Source of the DNA: Mucilaginibacter celer
GTDB taxonomy: Bacteria; Bacteroidota; Bacteroidia; Sphingobacteriales; Sphingobacteriaceae
Direction of reading: 5' to 3'
NCBI RefSeq assembly: GCF_003576455.2
Contig: NZ_CP032869.1
Coordinates: 4,340,001-4,404,000, forward strand
Length of the DNA stretch: 64,000 nt
This document shows, piece by piece, positions 7,856 through 16,982 of this stretch. Under the pieces are notes generated by a model. That model was given only the letters and a program-made list of their open reading frames with translations. It was not told where the DNA came from and searched no databases. Numbering within the stretch: position 1 is the stretch's first letter; every line of letters begins with the position of its first letter. A program made the position numbers and the translations under genes.

Positions 7856-8656
7856 TTAAGGTTTGTAATATTTCATAGCCTCGGGTATGAGATTTTGGAT
7901 ATTGGCAATACGGGTAGCATCGGCCGGGTGGGTGCTCAAAAACTCGGGCGGGGCACCGCCTTTGTTTTGGGCAGCCATACGCTGCCAAAAAGCAATAGCA
8001 TTATGCGGATCATAACCGGCCATAGCCATAAAGGTTAAGCCCAAACGATCTGCTTCTGATTCCTGGTTACGTGAATAGGCCAGTAATTTTAACTGCGAAC
8101 CAACGCCGTATAATGTACTGATAGCGGTTTGTGTAGCTTGTGATTGCTGGCTTGTGGCCGCACCAACCAACTGTCCGCCGCCTTGTACCAGCATCTCCTG
8201 CGAAATGCGCTCGGCAGAGTGACGCGCTATTGCGTGACCGATTTCGTGGCCCATAACCACGGCAAGGTAAGCATCCGTATTGGCAACAGGTAGCAAACCG
8301 CTATACACGGCTACTTTGCCACCCGGCATACACCAGGCGTTAACCTCGCTGCTTTGAATGAGGTTAAACTCCCAGGCAAAATTATACTGATTGCCGTAGC
8401 CGTTATCATTAAGGTATTTTTGAATAGCTGTAGCCAATCTGTTACCGATAACTTTAACACGCTGGGCATCGGTACCAGTGGCAACAACTTTGGTTTTAGG
8501 ATCGGATAATAGTTGCTTGTAACTTGCCGCCGCCGATTGATTTACTTCGGCATCGCCAACAAGGCTTAATTGTTTACGACCGGTTAACGGCACGGTTGAG
8601 CAGGACAAAATGGTCATGACGGCGATCACAACCAGTGCAGGTTTAAATTTTTTCAT
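7856..8656 (-). CDS. M48-family zinc metallopeptidase, lipoprotein
   Basis: 266 residues. The N-terminus has a hydrophobic signal ending in ILSC with the lipobox Cys at 19, so it is probably lipid-anchored in the periplasm, like LoiP/YcaL-type proteases. The HEIGHAIARH zinc motif is at 137-146 and the third ligand Glu lies in the NQESEADRLG segment near 197-206. It likely degrades misfolded outer-membrane proteins (family knowledge). It is followed by a terminator and the DUF2071 gene, and preceded 6 bases upstream by plsY. Confidence 0.92.
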   Translation of the reverse strand: MKKFKPALVVIAVMTILSCSTVPLTGRKQLSLVGDAEVNQSAAASYKQLLSDPKTKVVATGTDAQRVKVIGNRLATAIQKYLNDNGYGNQYNFAWEFNLIQSSEVNAWCMPGGKVAVYSGLLPVANTDAYLAVVMGHEIGHAIARHSAERISQEMLVQGGGQLVGAATSQQSQATQTAISTLYGVGSQLKLLAYSRNQESEADRLGLTFMAMAGYDPHNAIAFWQRMAAQNKGGAPPEFLSTHPADATRIANIQNLIPEAMKYYKP

Positions 8657-8662
8657 AGTAGA

Positions 8663-9316
8663 TCAGGCAGTTGTGGTTTTTTTCTTAAAAAAATTAACTT
8701 TCGATTCTTTGCCCCTTATCAGTCGCTCGATATTTTTTTGGTGGGTTACCAGTACCAATACGCAAATACACATGCCGTAAATCACTATAGCCCGTATCGG
8801 CGTTGGGAAAACAAATGTAACGCCAATAGGATAAGTAAAAGCCGCCGTGATTGAACTGAGAGAAACGTATTTAGAAATCAGTAACACCACTATAAATACC
8901 ACAACGCATAACAAGGCTGCGTGAAAGTGTATAGCCAAAATCATTCCAAACAAAGTAGCAACGCCTTTGCCCCCCCGAAAACCTGCAAAAATGGGAAACA
9001 GGTGGCCCATAACGGCAGCAATGCCCAAAGCAAGCTCATAGTTGGTATAGGCCACCGAGTTAATGGGGCCGGTGGCAGAAGCACCAATAAAGTAAGCGAA
9101 ATTAGTGGCTGCCCAGCCTTTAAAAATATCGAGCAACATTACCGGGATCCCGGCTTGTTTGCCCAAAACCCTGAATGTATTAGTGGCCCCGGCATTACCG
9201 CTCCCATATTCACGTACATCAACGTTATAAAAAGCCATACCTATCCAAACAGCCGTGGGTATCGAGCCGCATAGATAAGCCATTATGAGTGCTGTAACAG
9301 AGTAAACGGTTATCAT
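8663..9316 (-). CDS. plsY: Acyl-phosphate:glycerol-3-phosphate acyltransferase PlsY
   Basis: 217 residues, an integral inner-membrane enzyme that acylates glycerol 3-phosphate at position 1 from acyl phosphate to start phospholipid synthesis. Motifs: CGSIPTAVWIG at the N-terminal helix, GSGNAGATNTFRVLG (motif 1, substrate binding) and FRGGKGVATLFG (motif 2). Several hydrophobic helices fit the usual five-helix fold. A GGAG ribosome-binding site lies just before the ATG. A lysine-rich tail ends the protein. Confidence 0.95.
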   Translation of the reverse strand: MITVYSVTALIMAYLCGSIPTAVWIGMAFYNVDVREYGSGNAGATNTFRVLGKQAGIPVMLLDIFKGWAATNFAYFIGASATGPINSVAYTNYELALGIAAVMGHLFPIFAGFRGGKGVATLFGMILAIHFHAALLCVVVFIVVLLISKYVSLSSITAAFTYPIGVTFVFPTPIRAIVIYGMCICVLVLVTHQKNIERLIRGKESKVNFFKKKTTTA

Positions 9317-9420
9317 TCTCCTGCAATATTACAAAATTGAAGCGGTAAAAGCGCTTTAATCATAGCGCTTTTACTACTAAACTTTGTGTAATTAATTGTT
9401 ATTTGATTTTTTTAACCGTG

Positions 9421-10266
9421 TTATTTTACGGCTTTCAGGCTAAGGTCGAGGCTTTTAACCGAGTGGGTTAAAGCGCCAACTGAAATGTAGTCTACCCCGC
9501 ATTCGGCATATTCACGGATGTTATCGATAGTGATACCGCCCGATGCTTCGGTGATATAGCGGCCGTTAACTATTTTAACAGCCTCGCGCAAATCATCAAA
9601 CTTAAAATTATCCAGCAAAATGCGGTTAACATTGCCGGTTTGCATAACCTGCTCCAGCTCATCAATATTACGTACTTCTATCTCGATTGCTAACTCTTTG
9701 TTGCTTCCTTTAAGATATTGATTGGCGTTTTCAATAGCCTGCCTTATGCCGCCGGCATAATCAACGTGGTTATCCTTAATCAGGATCATATCATACAAAC
9801 CGAACCTATGGTTAACGCCGCCGCCTATACGCACCGCCCATTTTTCGAGATAACGGAGGCCCGGAGTAGTTTTGCGGGTATCTAAAACTTTGGTATCGGT
9901 ATCTTTTAACAAATCAACTATCTGCCGGGTTTTTGTAGCAATTCCCGACATGCGCTGCATACAATTCAGTACCAAACGCTCGGCAGTTAATATATTGCGC
10001 GAACTGCCTTCTACCTCAAAAGCTACATCGCCATATTTTACGGCGGCACCGTCGTTTATAAAAACGGTTAGCTTCAGGTTAGGATCAACGATGTAAAATA
10101 TTTCGGCAGCCAGTTCAACACCGGCCAGTATGCCATCATCTTTAACTAAAAGTTTTGCTTTGCCGGTAGCCTCGGCGGGTATGGTTGAGAGGGAGGTATG
10201 GTCGCCATCGCCTACATCCTCTGCCAAAGTATCCTTTATAAATTGGTGTATAAGTTGCTTATCCAA
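9421..10266 (-). CDS. nadC: Nicotinate-nucleotide pyrophosphorylase (carboxylating)
   Basis: 281 residues, the normal length. It turns quinolinate and PRPP into nicotinate mononucleotide, CO2 and pyrophosphate in de novo NAD synthesis. Motifs: EDVGDGDHTSL near the N-terminus, LNCMQRMSGIAT, DTRKTTPGLRYLEKWAVRIGG with the substrate-binding Arg and Lys residues, HRFGLYDMILIKDNH, and the C-terminal ITEASGGIT and YISVGALTHSV. nadA and nadB are not nearby. A palindromic repeat separates it from the upstream DUF4783 gene. Confidence 0.96.
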   Translation of the reverse strand: MDKQLIHQFIKDTLAEDVGDGDHTSLSTIPAEATGKAKLLVKDDGILAGVELAAEIFYIVDPNLKLTVFINDGAAVKYGDVAFEVEGSSRNILTAERLVLNCMQRMSGIATKTRQIVDLLKDTDTKVLDTRKTTPGLRYLEKWAVRIGGGVNHRFGLYDMILIKDNHVDYAGGIRQAIENANQYLKGSNKELAIEIEVRNIDELEQVMQTGNVNRILLDNFKFDDLREAVKIVNGRYITEASGGITIDNIREYAECGVDYISVGALTHSVKSLDLSLKAVK

Positions 10267-10311
10267 GTGTGTTACTATTTTGGGGTAAAAGTAACAATTT
10301 TTGAGTTCATA

Positions 10312-10498
10312 GATGGTGATTGTGGATCATGGATCATGGTTAATAGTTCATAGCCGAAATAGAGGCTTTAAAGCCAACTCCAAACGATACATCCCGGACT
10401 ATGATCCATGACCTTCCGGCCACGATCTATGAACCATCAACTATGATCTATAAACTTTCGGCTATGAACTATGATCCATGAACCATGAACTATCAAAA
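10312..10498. repeat. Word-repeat palindrome (ATGATCCATGAAC family)
   Basis: Reiterated words such as ATGATCCATGA, TGAACCATGAAC and CTATGATC. The left arm (GATCATGGTT and AGTTCATAGCCGAAA near 10326-10360) is the inverted complement of the right arm (TTTCGGCTATGAACTATGA near 10455-10475, then TGAACCATGAAC). It fills the gap between nadC and the DUF4783 gene. Confidence 0.75.
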
Positions 10499-10500
10499 AC

Positions 10501-10884
10501 TTACTTTACCTTCTCATCCTCAATCTTCAGCTCAACCACACTGTTATCTTTAAGGGTGATGGCAACCCTGAATTCGCCGGTATCGGTATTTAAAAGATAC
10601 ACGCCGAAATGGTAGTTCCCTCCAGAGTTTACTTTATGTAAGGATTTGATGCTTTTGGGTTTATTTTTTGCCAGGAATTTATCGAGGATAACGGCCGCTT
10701 GTGTTTGCGAGTAGGTATTTTCACTATCCATAATGGTAATTTCAATACTGGGTGCAAAAAGTTTGGATAGTTCTTTGGTATTGCCGGCTTTAAGCAAATT
10801 GGCCACGTTATCAATTCCGTCGGCCATTGAAGCAAGCGGAAGCAGTAATAATAGAATAACCGATGGCAGGTATGATAGTTTCAT
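10501..10884 (-). CDS. DUF4783 domain protein, secreted
   Basis: 127 residues with an N-terminal signal peptide (KLSYLPSVILLLLLPLASMA). The rest resembles DUF4783: a SnoaL/NTF2-like small alpha+beta protein with IDNVANLLKAGNTKELSKLF, the QTQAAVILDKFLA helix and a strand-rich C-terminus (YHFGVYLLNTDTGEFRVAI). The family is found in Bacteroidota, often near nadC; its function is unknown. It probably resides in the periplasm. The palindromic repeat just before nadC may limit any co-transcription with it. Confidence 0.8.
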   Translation of the reverse strand: MKLSYLPSVILLLLLPLASMADGIDNVANLLKAGNTKELSKLFAPSIEITIMDSENTYSQTQAAVILDKFLAKNKPKSIKSLHKVNSGGNYHFGVYLLNTDTGEFRVAITLKDNSVVELKIEDEKVK

Positions 10885-11052
10885 AATGTGATAACGTACT
10901 AACTGGCGATAAAGTTACAAAGAGCCACGATGTTTAAATTGGTTTTTTAAAGATTTCTCAAAATTATATTAAACACAAAACGTCAATACTTAACGCTTAT
11001 TTTGTAAGCATCTATAAATAAAAAAATTATACCTAAAGTATTGCCATGCGGT

Positions 11053-11060
11053 TATATTTG
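11053..11060 (+). promoter_or_regulatory. Candidate -7 element of gpmI (TATATTTG)
   Basis: TATATTTG matches TAnnTTTG and ends 4 bases before the GTG at 11065, implying a leaderless mRNA. It also shows that the in-frame TTG at 11041 cannot be the start if this promoter is used. Confidence 0.45.
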
Positions 11061-11064
11061 CATT

Positions 11065-12588
11065 GTGGAAAACAAAAAGAAACTCGCATTAATCATTCTT
11101 GATGGCTGGGGTTACGGCCGCAACGATCAATCAAACGCTATCATTGCTGCAAAAACACCGTTCTTCGACAGCCTGATCCGGCAATATCCAAATTCAAAAC
11201 TCGAAGCTTCGGGCACAGCGGTAGGTTTACCAGCCGGCCAGATGGGCAACTCGGAAGTAGGGCACATGAACCTTGGCGCAGGCCGCGTGGTTTACCAGGA
11301 ACTGGGCCGCATCCATAAAGCGGTTGATGACAATGAACTGCCAACTATCCCCGTTTTGAAAGATGCCTTTGAATACGCTAAACAAAACAATAAAAACGTT
11401 CACTTTATCGGCCTCGTTTCTGATGGCGGCGTTCACTCGCACATCAGGCATGTAAAAGGCCTTTGCGATGCCGCTAAACAGCTTGAAGTACCAAACGTAT
11501 ACATTCATGCGTTTTTAGATGGCCGCGATACCGACCCTAAATCGGGCTTAGGTTTTATTACCGACCTGGAAGAGCACATTGCAGGCACAAACGCTAAAAT
11601 CGCTTCGGCTATTGGCCGCTACTACGCCATGGACCGCGATAACCGCTGGGAGCGTGTTAAATTAGCTTACGACCTGATGGTTAACGGCATTGGCGCACCG
11701 ACTGAAAACATTACCGACCTCATCAAACACTCGTACCTGGAAGATGTTACCGACGAATTTGTAAAACCGATTGTTGCCGTTGACGCCGAAGGTAAACCGC
11801 TTGCAGTTATTGCCGAAGGCGATGTGGTGATCTGCTTCAACTTCCGTACCGACAGGGGCCGCGAGATCAGCCTGGCGTTAACCCAGAAATCATTCCCTGA
11901 GTACAACATGCACCCGCTTGCTATCCGTTACATCACCATGACACCGTATGATGAAACGTTTAAAAACGTGCAGATTGTTTTCAACAAGGAAGATTTGACC
12001 AAAACCCTTGGCGAGATCCTGCAGAACGCAGGCAAAAGCCAGATCAGGATTGCCGAAACTGAAAAATACCCTCACGTAACCTTCTTCTTTTCGGGTGGCC
12101 GCGAAAAAGAATTTGTGAACGAGAAACGCCTGTTGGTTCCATCACCTAAAGTTGCAACTTATGATCTGCAACCTGAGATGAGCGCCGCAGGCATCCGCGA
12201 CGCGATTATTCCTGAACTGGAAGCGGGCTGGCCAGATTTTGTATGCCTTAACTTTGCCAATACCGATATGGTTGGTCATACAGGGGTGTTCAGCGCGGTA
12301 GTTACCGCTGCCGAAACTGCCGATAGCTGCACCAAAGCCGTTGTTGAAGCAGGCCTTGCAAATGGCTACTCGTTCATTATCCTGGCCGACCATGGTAATG
12401 CCGATTACATGATTAACGAAGACGGTTCGCCAAACACAGCGCATACCACCAACCTGGTACCATGTATTGTGATTGATAAAGATGTGAAAGAAGTAAAAGA
12501 TGGCAAACTGGGTGATGTGGCTCCTACTATACTGAGTATATTAGGCGTTGAGATCCCGGCCGAAATGACTGGAAATGTATTGGTTTAA
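11065..12588 (+). CDS. gpmI: 2,3-bisphosphoglycerate-independent phosphoglycerate mutase
   Basis: 507 residues from GTG at 11065, giving the usual N-terminus (ENKKKLALIILDGWGYG). It interconverts 3- and 2-phosphoglycerate using two Mn ions. The first metal Asp is in LDGWG, the phosphorylated Ser in GQMGNSEVGHMNLGAGR, the active-site DGRDTDPKSG and GRYYAMDRDNRWER follow, and the phosphatase-domain ligands are in NFANTDMVGHTG and LADHGNAD. Length and motifs are complete. The stop overlaps the start of the next ORF by 14 bases, and a terminator lies inside that ORF. Confidence 0.96.
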   Translation: MENKKKLALIILDGWGYGRNDQSNAIIAAKTPFFDSLIRQYPNSKLEASGTAVGLPAGQMGNSEVGHMNLGAGRVVYQELGRIHKAVDDNELPTIPVLKDAFEYAKQNNKNVHFIGLVSDGGVHSHIRHVKGLCDAAKQLEVPNVYIHAFLDGRDTDPKSGLGFITDLEEHIAGTNAKIASAIGRYYAMDRDNRWERVKLAYDLMVNGIGAPTENITDLIKHSYLEDVTDEFVKPIVAVDAEGKPLAVIAEGDVVICFNFRTDRGREISLALTQKSFPEYNMHPLAIRYITMTPYDETFKNVQIVFNKEDLTKTLGEILQNAGKSQIRIAETEKYPHVTFFFSGGREKEFVNEKRLLVPSPKVATYDLQPEMSAAGIRDAIIPELEAGWPDFVCLNFANTDMVGHTGVFSAVVTAAETADSCTKAVVEAGLANGYSFIILADHGNADYMINEDGSPNTAHTTNLVPCIVIDKDVKEVKDGKLGDVAPTILSILGVEIPAEMTGNVLV

Positions 12589-13141
12589 CCCGAAAAATAT
12601 ACGCAAAGCCGCCCTATCGGGCGGCTTTTTGCTGTTAATAACATTTGTATTTTCCTGCAGGCCCGATAACAGGCAAAGCGGGGCAAAAATGGTTTATTTT
12701 GATCTGAAAGCTTTTTTCAGGGCCGATTCGTCGCGTTTGGCCGGGCTTAATCCTGCCGTAGTAAAAACGGTAACCCACAACGGCGTTACCGAAACAAAAA
12801 CGGTACACATAGGCAACTGGAGCCAGGAGCTGAATCTCTTTATCCAATCAGATATTAACCGACCCGCCTGGAAAAACAGCTATTCGGTAAGTACCAGCGA
12901 TAGTGCTATTATTTATAAAGCACTCACCCCCGAGTTGAAAACCCGCCGCATCATCATCAAAAAAGCGGGCGAAAAAGTGCAGTGGGTATTGATCTACAAT
13001 CACACCAAAAACCTGTTGTACGAAACCAACGAGAAGCTGAGTTATTTCCCTGATTCGTTGTATCAGATTGAAAAATCGCAGCATGTGAAGCTGATGGGGC
13101 GTAACGATTATAAAGTGCAGGGAACTTTGCCGAAGAGGTAG
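12575..13141 (+). CDS. Putative lipoprotein of unknown function
   Basis: 188 residues if read from the ATG that overlaps gpmI by 14 bases. The N-terminus has a basic stretch, a hydrophobic core and TFVFSC with the lipobox Cys at 28, so it is probably a lipoprotein. The mature part is hydrophilic, with VYFDLKAFFRADSSRL and KTVHIGNWSQELNLF. I do not recognise a defined domain. The first 20 codons contain a perfect intrinsic terminator stem, so expression from gpmI transcripts would need read-through; a later TTG start would leave a weak signal peptide. It is the last gene before a convergent repeat region. Confidence 0.7.
   Translation: MYWFNPKNIRKAALSGGFLLLITFVFSCRPDNRQSGAKMVYFDLKAFFRADSSRLAGLNPAVVKTVTHNGVTETKTVHIGNWSQELNLFIQSDINRPAWKNSYSVSTSDSAIIYKALTPELKTRRIIIKKAGEKVQWVLIYNHTKNLLYETNEKLSYFPDSLYQIEKSQHVKLMGRNDYKVQGTLPKR
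12605..12630 (+). terminator. Intrinsic terminator inside the lipoprotein reading frame
   Basis: AAAGCCGCCC, loop TATC, GGGCGGCTTT followed by more T residues: a 10-bp perfect stem with a five-T tract. It begins 17 bases after the gpmI stop and lies at codons 11-19 of the overlapping lipoprotein ORF. Confidence 0.88.
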
Positions 13142-13242
13142 GTTTTTATACTATCTGCTGCAAGTTTAGCGTCGCATAATTCGTGGGTGAGGAAGGGATA
13201 ACAGTATATTTCTGGCTGCCTCGCAATACCCATTATCCACCA

Positions 13243-13324
13243 CGTCATTGCGAGGCACGAAGCAATCCCAAACTATACAGGGCGGACTTGCAAATCGGGG
13301 ATTGCTTCGTGCCTCGCAATGACG
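13243..13324. repeat. 82-bp REP-like palindrome (CGTCATTGCGAGGCACG family), copy 1
   Basis: Outer arms CGTCATTGCGAGGCACGAAG...CAATCCC and their exact complement enclose a 28-base centre that includes AAACTATACAGGG. The copy at 31076-31157 has the same length and is in inverted orientation. Elements with this arm sequence are widespread bacterial intergenic repeats. It lies between convergent genes. Confidence 0.9.
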
Positions 13325-13389
13325 GGGCCTTTATAAATCCGCTACTCCCAATTTGTGAGATAGCAGTTTTTTTTAAAAAAAATCGAGCT

Positions 13390-14034
13390 TTAATGCTTCA
13401 CCAACGTATTCCCAGTAGTAGCCTGAATCAGTTTATCTTTTGATTGATCGATCAGCGTGGCTATATCCATGCGGGATGGATTATCTGCCAGCACTTTTTC
13501 CAGGTCGGCGATGGCGGCTTTGAGTGAGTTTAGCCCCCTCGCCTTATCATAAAAGCGTGAAGTGTTTTGCAGTTTGAAATTACCGTAATCGCGGTAGGCG
13601 ATGCCACGGTTTTGGTAGTATTTATTATCCTTTAAATCGCTGTTGATGGATATGGCTTTGGTGAGATCGATAATAGCGCCTAATAAATAAAGCTCCTTAT
13701 CAGCAGGACTGGCCTGGTTATCACGCCCCAGGTAGCCTTTTGCCCTTGCCCGGTAATAGTATGCTGTAGCGTCGGCCGGCTTTACAGCTATCACCTTGGT
13801 ATAAGCCACTATCGATTTTTTGTAGTTATCGCTATGATAATATGAATAACCCAGCATCCACATGGCATTAGCATTGGTCGAATCGGTAATGCAAGCCTTT
13901 TCGAGGTGTGCTACTGCCGACCGGAAATCGCCATCCATCAATGCCTGCTGCCCCAAGCGTACATAGGCATTTTGCCCCAATGCCGTTTCGAGCGTTGACA
14001 TGATCAGGAAAGGAATGATAACCGACAGTTTCAT
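13390..14034 (-). CDS. Tetratricopeptide-repeat protein, secreted
   Basis: 214 residues. The N-terminal signal-like segment (LSVIIPFLIMSTLETALG) suggests export. At least four TPR units follow: AYVRLGQQALMDGDFRSAVA, ANAMWMLGYSYYHSDNYKKS, DATAYYYRARAKGYLG, and KYYQNRGIAYRDYGNFK with a further helix pair at the C-terminus. TPRs mediate protein contacts, and no catalytic domain is visible. It is transcribed alone towards a repeat region, convergent with the lipoprotein gene. Partner unknown. Confidence 0.85.
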   Translation of the reverse strand: MKLSVIIPFLIMSTLETALGQNAYVRLGQQALMDGDFRSAVAHLEKACITDSTNANAMWMLGYSYYHSDNYKKSIVAYTKVIAVKPADATAYYYRARAKGYLGRDNQASPADKELYLLGAIIDLTKAISINSDLKDNKYYQNRGIAYRDYGNFKLQNTSRFYDKARGLNSLKAAIADLEKVLADNPSRMDIATLIDQSKDKLIQATTGNTLVKH

Positions 14035-14407
14035 TGAACGGATTAATGGTTAAACAAAAATGGTATTACTTTAACTATCATTATCTCAAATTATTATGCC
14101 TTACTATCAATTTGTTTAAAAAAATTTACCGGGCACAAAAATTTTAAGCACAGCGATACTATGACTTTTTTTCATCTTTAACAACAAAATCTCATTTATT
14201 TACAAAACAACCAACATTTTTGTAATCTACACGTAATCAATATATTAAAAGCACGAATTGATTGTTATTGTTTATTAGCTTAACTTGGCACAGCTCTTGA
14301 AACATAATGTGCCGCGGTTAATAACTGCAATTTTACCTGTAATTACCCCAGCGGTAAGCTTACAGGCTGACAACATGACGTTTTATACTACACATAAAAT
14401 ATAATTA
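14035..14407. other. 373-bp divergent intergenic region between the TPR gene and lon
   Basis: AT-rich and non-coding, with no palindromic repeat element. It must hold promoters for both genes. The best-defined signal is a sigma-54-like -24/-12 match at 14285-14301 pointing towards lon. No clear TAnnTTTG is seen close to either start. Confidence 0.5.
14285..14301 (+). promoter_or_regulatory. Sigma-54-like promoter upstream of lon
   Basis: TTGGCAC-N5-TTGAA matches the -24/-12 consensus TGGCAC-N5-TTGCA except for A instead of C at the -12 position. It lies 107 bases before the lon ATG. One mismatch falls on an important base, so this is tentative. Confidence 0.3.
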
Positions 14408-16882
14408 ATGAGTTTCGATCCGTTTGATTTTAAGCATGCTTTACCGGTTATAAATGAGGATTCGGAGTTTTTTCCGCTCATGTCATCAGAAGATGAGGAG
14501 GAAATGAACAACGAAGAGCTGCCCGACATTATGCCCATATTGCCTTTACGCAATACCGTTTTGTTTCCGGGCGTTGTGATACCGATTACCGTTGGCAGGG
14601 ATAAATCAATAAAATTAATCCGCGATGCCAATAAAGGCAGCCGGATGATTGGGGTGGTTGCGCAACAGGATGTGGGGATTGAAGACCCTACTTTTAGCCA
14701 GCTTAATAAAGTGGGCACCATTGCGCTCATCATCAAAATGCTGCAAATGCCCGATGGCAATACCACCGTTATTATACAAGGCAAAAAACGCTTTTACCTG
14801 AAAGAAGAAGTACAAAGCGAACCCTATATCAAAGCTACCGTTGAGCCTTTTCACGAAATAAAAGGTAAAGAGGATAAAGAGTTTAAAGCCATGGTATCCT
14901 CTATCAAGGATATGGCCATGAACATTATCCAGCTTTCGCCCAATATCCCGAGTGAAGCCGGTATCGCTATCCGCAATATCGAAAGCACCTCGTTTTTGAT
15001 CAACTTCATATCATCAAATATGAATGCTGATATGGCAGCCAAGCAGCACCTGCTGGAGATTGCAAACCTGCGCGAACGTGCCAACCTGGTGCTGGAGCAT
15101 CTGACGCTCGATCTGCAGATGCTGGAACTTAAAAACCAGATCCAGACCAAAGTTCGTGTCGATTTGGATAAGCAGCAGCGCGACTATTTCCTGAACCAAC
15201 AGCTCAAAACCATCCAGGAAGAACTGGGCGGCAACACACCCGACCTGGAAATTGACAGCCTGCGCCAGCGCGCCGCCAAAAAGAAATGGGCAAAAGAGGT
15301 TAAAGATCATTTTAACAAAGAGATAGAAAAACTGGCCCGCACCAACCCGGCAGCAGCAGATTACTCGGTACAGATCAACTACCTTGAGCTATTGCTCGAT
15401 TTGCCATGGAACGAGTTCACCAAAGATAACTTCGACCTGAAACGGGCTCAGCGTATTTTGGATAAAGACCACTTTGGTTTGGATAAAGTAAAACAACGCA
15501 TTATCGAATATCTGGCCGTGCTTAAATTAAAGCACGATATGAAAGCCCCTATCCTTTGCCTGGTGGGCCCTCCGGGAGTTGGTAAAACATCGTTGGGTAA
15601 ATCGATAGCCAAAGCTTTGGGGCGTAAATATGTAAGGATGGCCCTGGGTGGCATTCGTGATGAGGCCGAGATCCGTGGTCACCGTAAAACTTATATTGGT
15701 GCTATGCCGGGGCGTATCATCCAGTCTATCAAAAAAGCAGGTGCTTCAAACCCTGTTTTTATTTTAGATGAGATTGATAAAGTAGGTAACGATTTCAGGG
15801 GCGACCCATCATCGGCATTGCTTGAAGTTTTGGACCCTGAACAGAACGGTACCTTTTATGATCATTATGTAGAAATGGATTACGATCTGTCTAACGTGAT
15901 GTTCATCGCCACCGCAAACTCTTTAAGCACCATTCAGCCCGCCTTGCTGGACAGAATGGAAATTATAGAGGTAAACGGTTATACCATCGAGGAGAAAGTT
16001 GAGATAGCTAAGCAACACCTGTTGCCTAAACAGCGCGAAGCTCATGGCCTTAAAATAAAAGATATCAGCCTGAAAGCCGATGTATTGGAAAAACTGATCG
16101 TAGATTATACCCGCGAATCGGGCGTGCGCTCGTTGGAGAAAAAAATAGGTTCGGTAGTGCGAGGTATTGCCAAAAACATCGCCATGGAAGAGCCGTATAA
16201 CAGCACGGTTAACAAAAAGGATATCGAAAAAATACTGGGCGCGCCGATATTTGACAAAGACCTTTACGAAGGTAACGAAGTAGCCGGCGTTGTAACGGGC
16301 CTGGCCTGGACATCGGTTGGCGGCGACATCCTGTTCATCGAAGCAAGTTTAAGCCCCGGCAAAGGCCGCTTAACGCTTACAGGCAGCCTTGGTGATGTGA
16401 TGAAGGAGTCGGTAACCATCGCACTGGCTTACCTGCGTGCACATGCAAGTACTTTTAACATCAACCCTAAACTGTTTGACCAATGGGATGTGCATGTTCA
16501 CGTACCGGCTGGTGCTACGCCTAAAGACGGTCCGTCGGCAGGTATCACTATGCTTACCGCACTGGTTTCTGCCTTCACACAGCGCAAAGTTAAGCCTAAC
16601 CTGGCCATGACAGGCGAGATCACCCTGCGCGGTCGTGTTTTACCTGTTGGTGGAATCAAAGAAAAAATCCTTGCTGCCAAACGTGCCAATATCAAAGAGG
16701 TTATCCTCTGCAAATCAAACCAGAAAGATATCCTGGAGATTAAGGAGGATTACATAAAAGATCTGAACTTTCATTATGTTACCGATATGCGCGATGTGAT
16801 TAAACTGGCGCTGCTTGATGAGAAAGTTAAAGATGCTTTGGATTTGACTGTTAAGGAAGACGAAAAAAGCGTGGTTAATTAA
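14408..16882 (+). CDS. lon: ATP-dependent protease La (Lon)
   Basis: 824 residues, full length. An N-terminal substrate-binding domain starts after an acidic stretch (MPILPLRNTVLFPGVVIPI). The AAA+ module has Walker A GPPGVGKTS near residue 388 and Walker B VFILDEID. The C-terminal protease domain has catalytic Ser710 in DGPSAG and the Lys about 43 residues later in GGIKEKILAA. It is a soluble hexamer that degrades misfolded and regulatory proteins. It stands alone with a long upstream region, consistent with stress regulation. Confidence 0.97.
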   Translation: MSFDPFDFKHALPVINEDSEFFPLMSSEDEEEMNNEELPDIMPILPLRNTVLFPGVVIPITVGRDKSIKLIRDANKGSRMIGVVAQQDVGIEDPTFSQLNKVGTIALIIKMLQMPDGNTTVIIQGKKRFYLKEEVQSEPYIKATVEPFHEIKGKEDKEFKAMVSSIKDMAMNIIQLSPNIPSEAGIAIRNIESTSFLINFISSNMNADMAAKQHLLEIANLRERANLVLEHLTLDLQMLELKNQIQTKVRVDLDKQQRDYFLNQQLKTIQEELGGNTPDLEIDSLRQRAAKKKWAKEVKDHFNKEIEKLARTNPAAADYSVQINYLELLLDLPWNEFTKDNFDLKRAQRILDKDHFGLDKVKQRIIEYLAVLKLKHDMKAPILCLVGPPGVGKTSLGKSIAKALGRKYVRMALGGIRDEAEIRGHRKTYIGAMPGRIIQSIKKAGASNPVFILDEIDKVGNDFRGDPSSALLEVLDPEQNGTFYDHYVEMDYDLSNVMFIATANSLSTIQPALLDRMEIIEVNGYTIEEKVEIAKQHLLPKQREAHGLKIKDISLKADVLEKLIVDYTRESGVRSLEKKIGSVVRGIAKNIAMEEPYNSTVNKKDIEKILGAPIFDKDLYEGNEVAGVVTGLAWTSVGGDILFIEASLSPGKGRLTLTGSLGDVMKESVTIALAYLRAHASTFNINPKLFDQWDVHVHVPAGATPKDGPSAGITMLTALVSAFTQRKVKPNLAMTGEITLRGRVLPVGGIKEKILAAKRANIKEVILCKSNQKDILEIKEDYIKDLNFHYVTDMRDVIKLALLDEKVKDALDLTVKEDEKSVVN

Positions 16883-16982
16883 CCAAAGCTTCTTATTATA
16901 TTATACCTTTAAAGTTTCATGGGGCAACCTGTGGAACTTTTTTGTTTTTGCGAGGAATTTGTTCAATTAAAACCGACAGTGT

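Noticed and set aside
11041..11064. TTG start for gpmI
   Set aside because: The extra 8 residues are not family-like and the -7 element lies inside this segment; GTG at 11065 fits.
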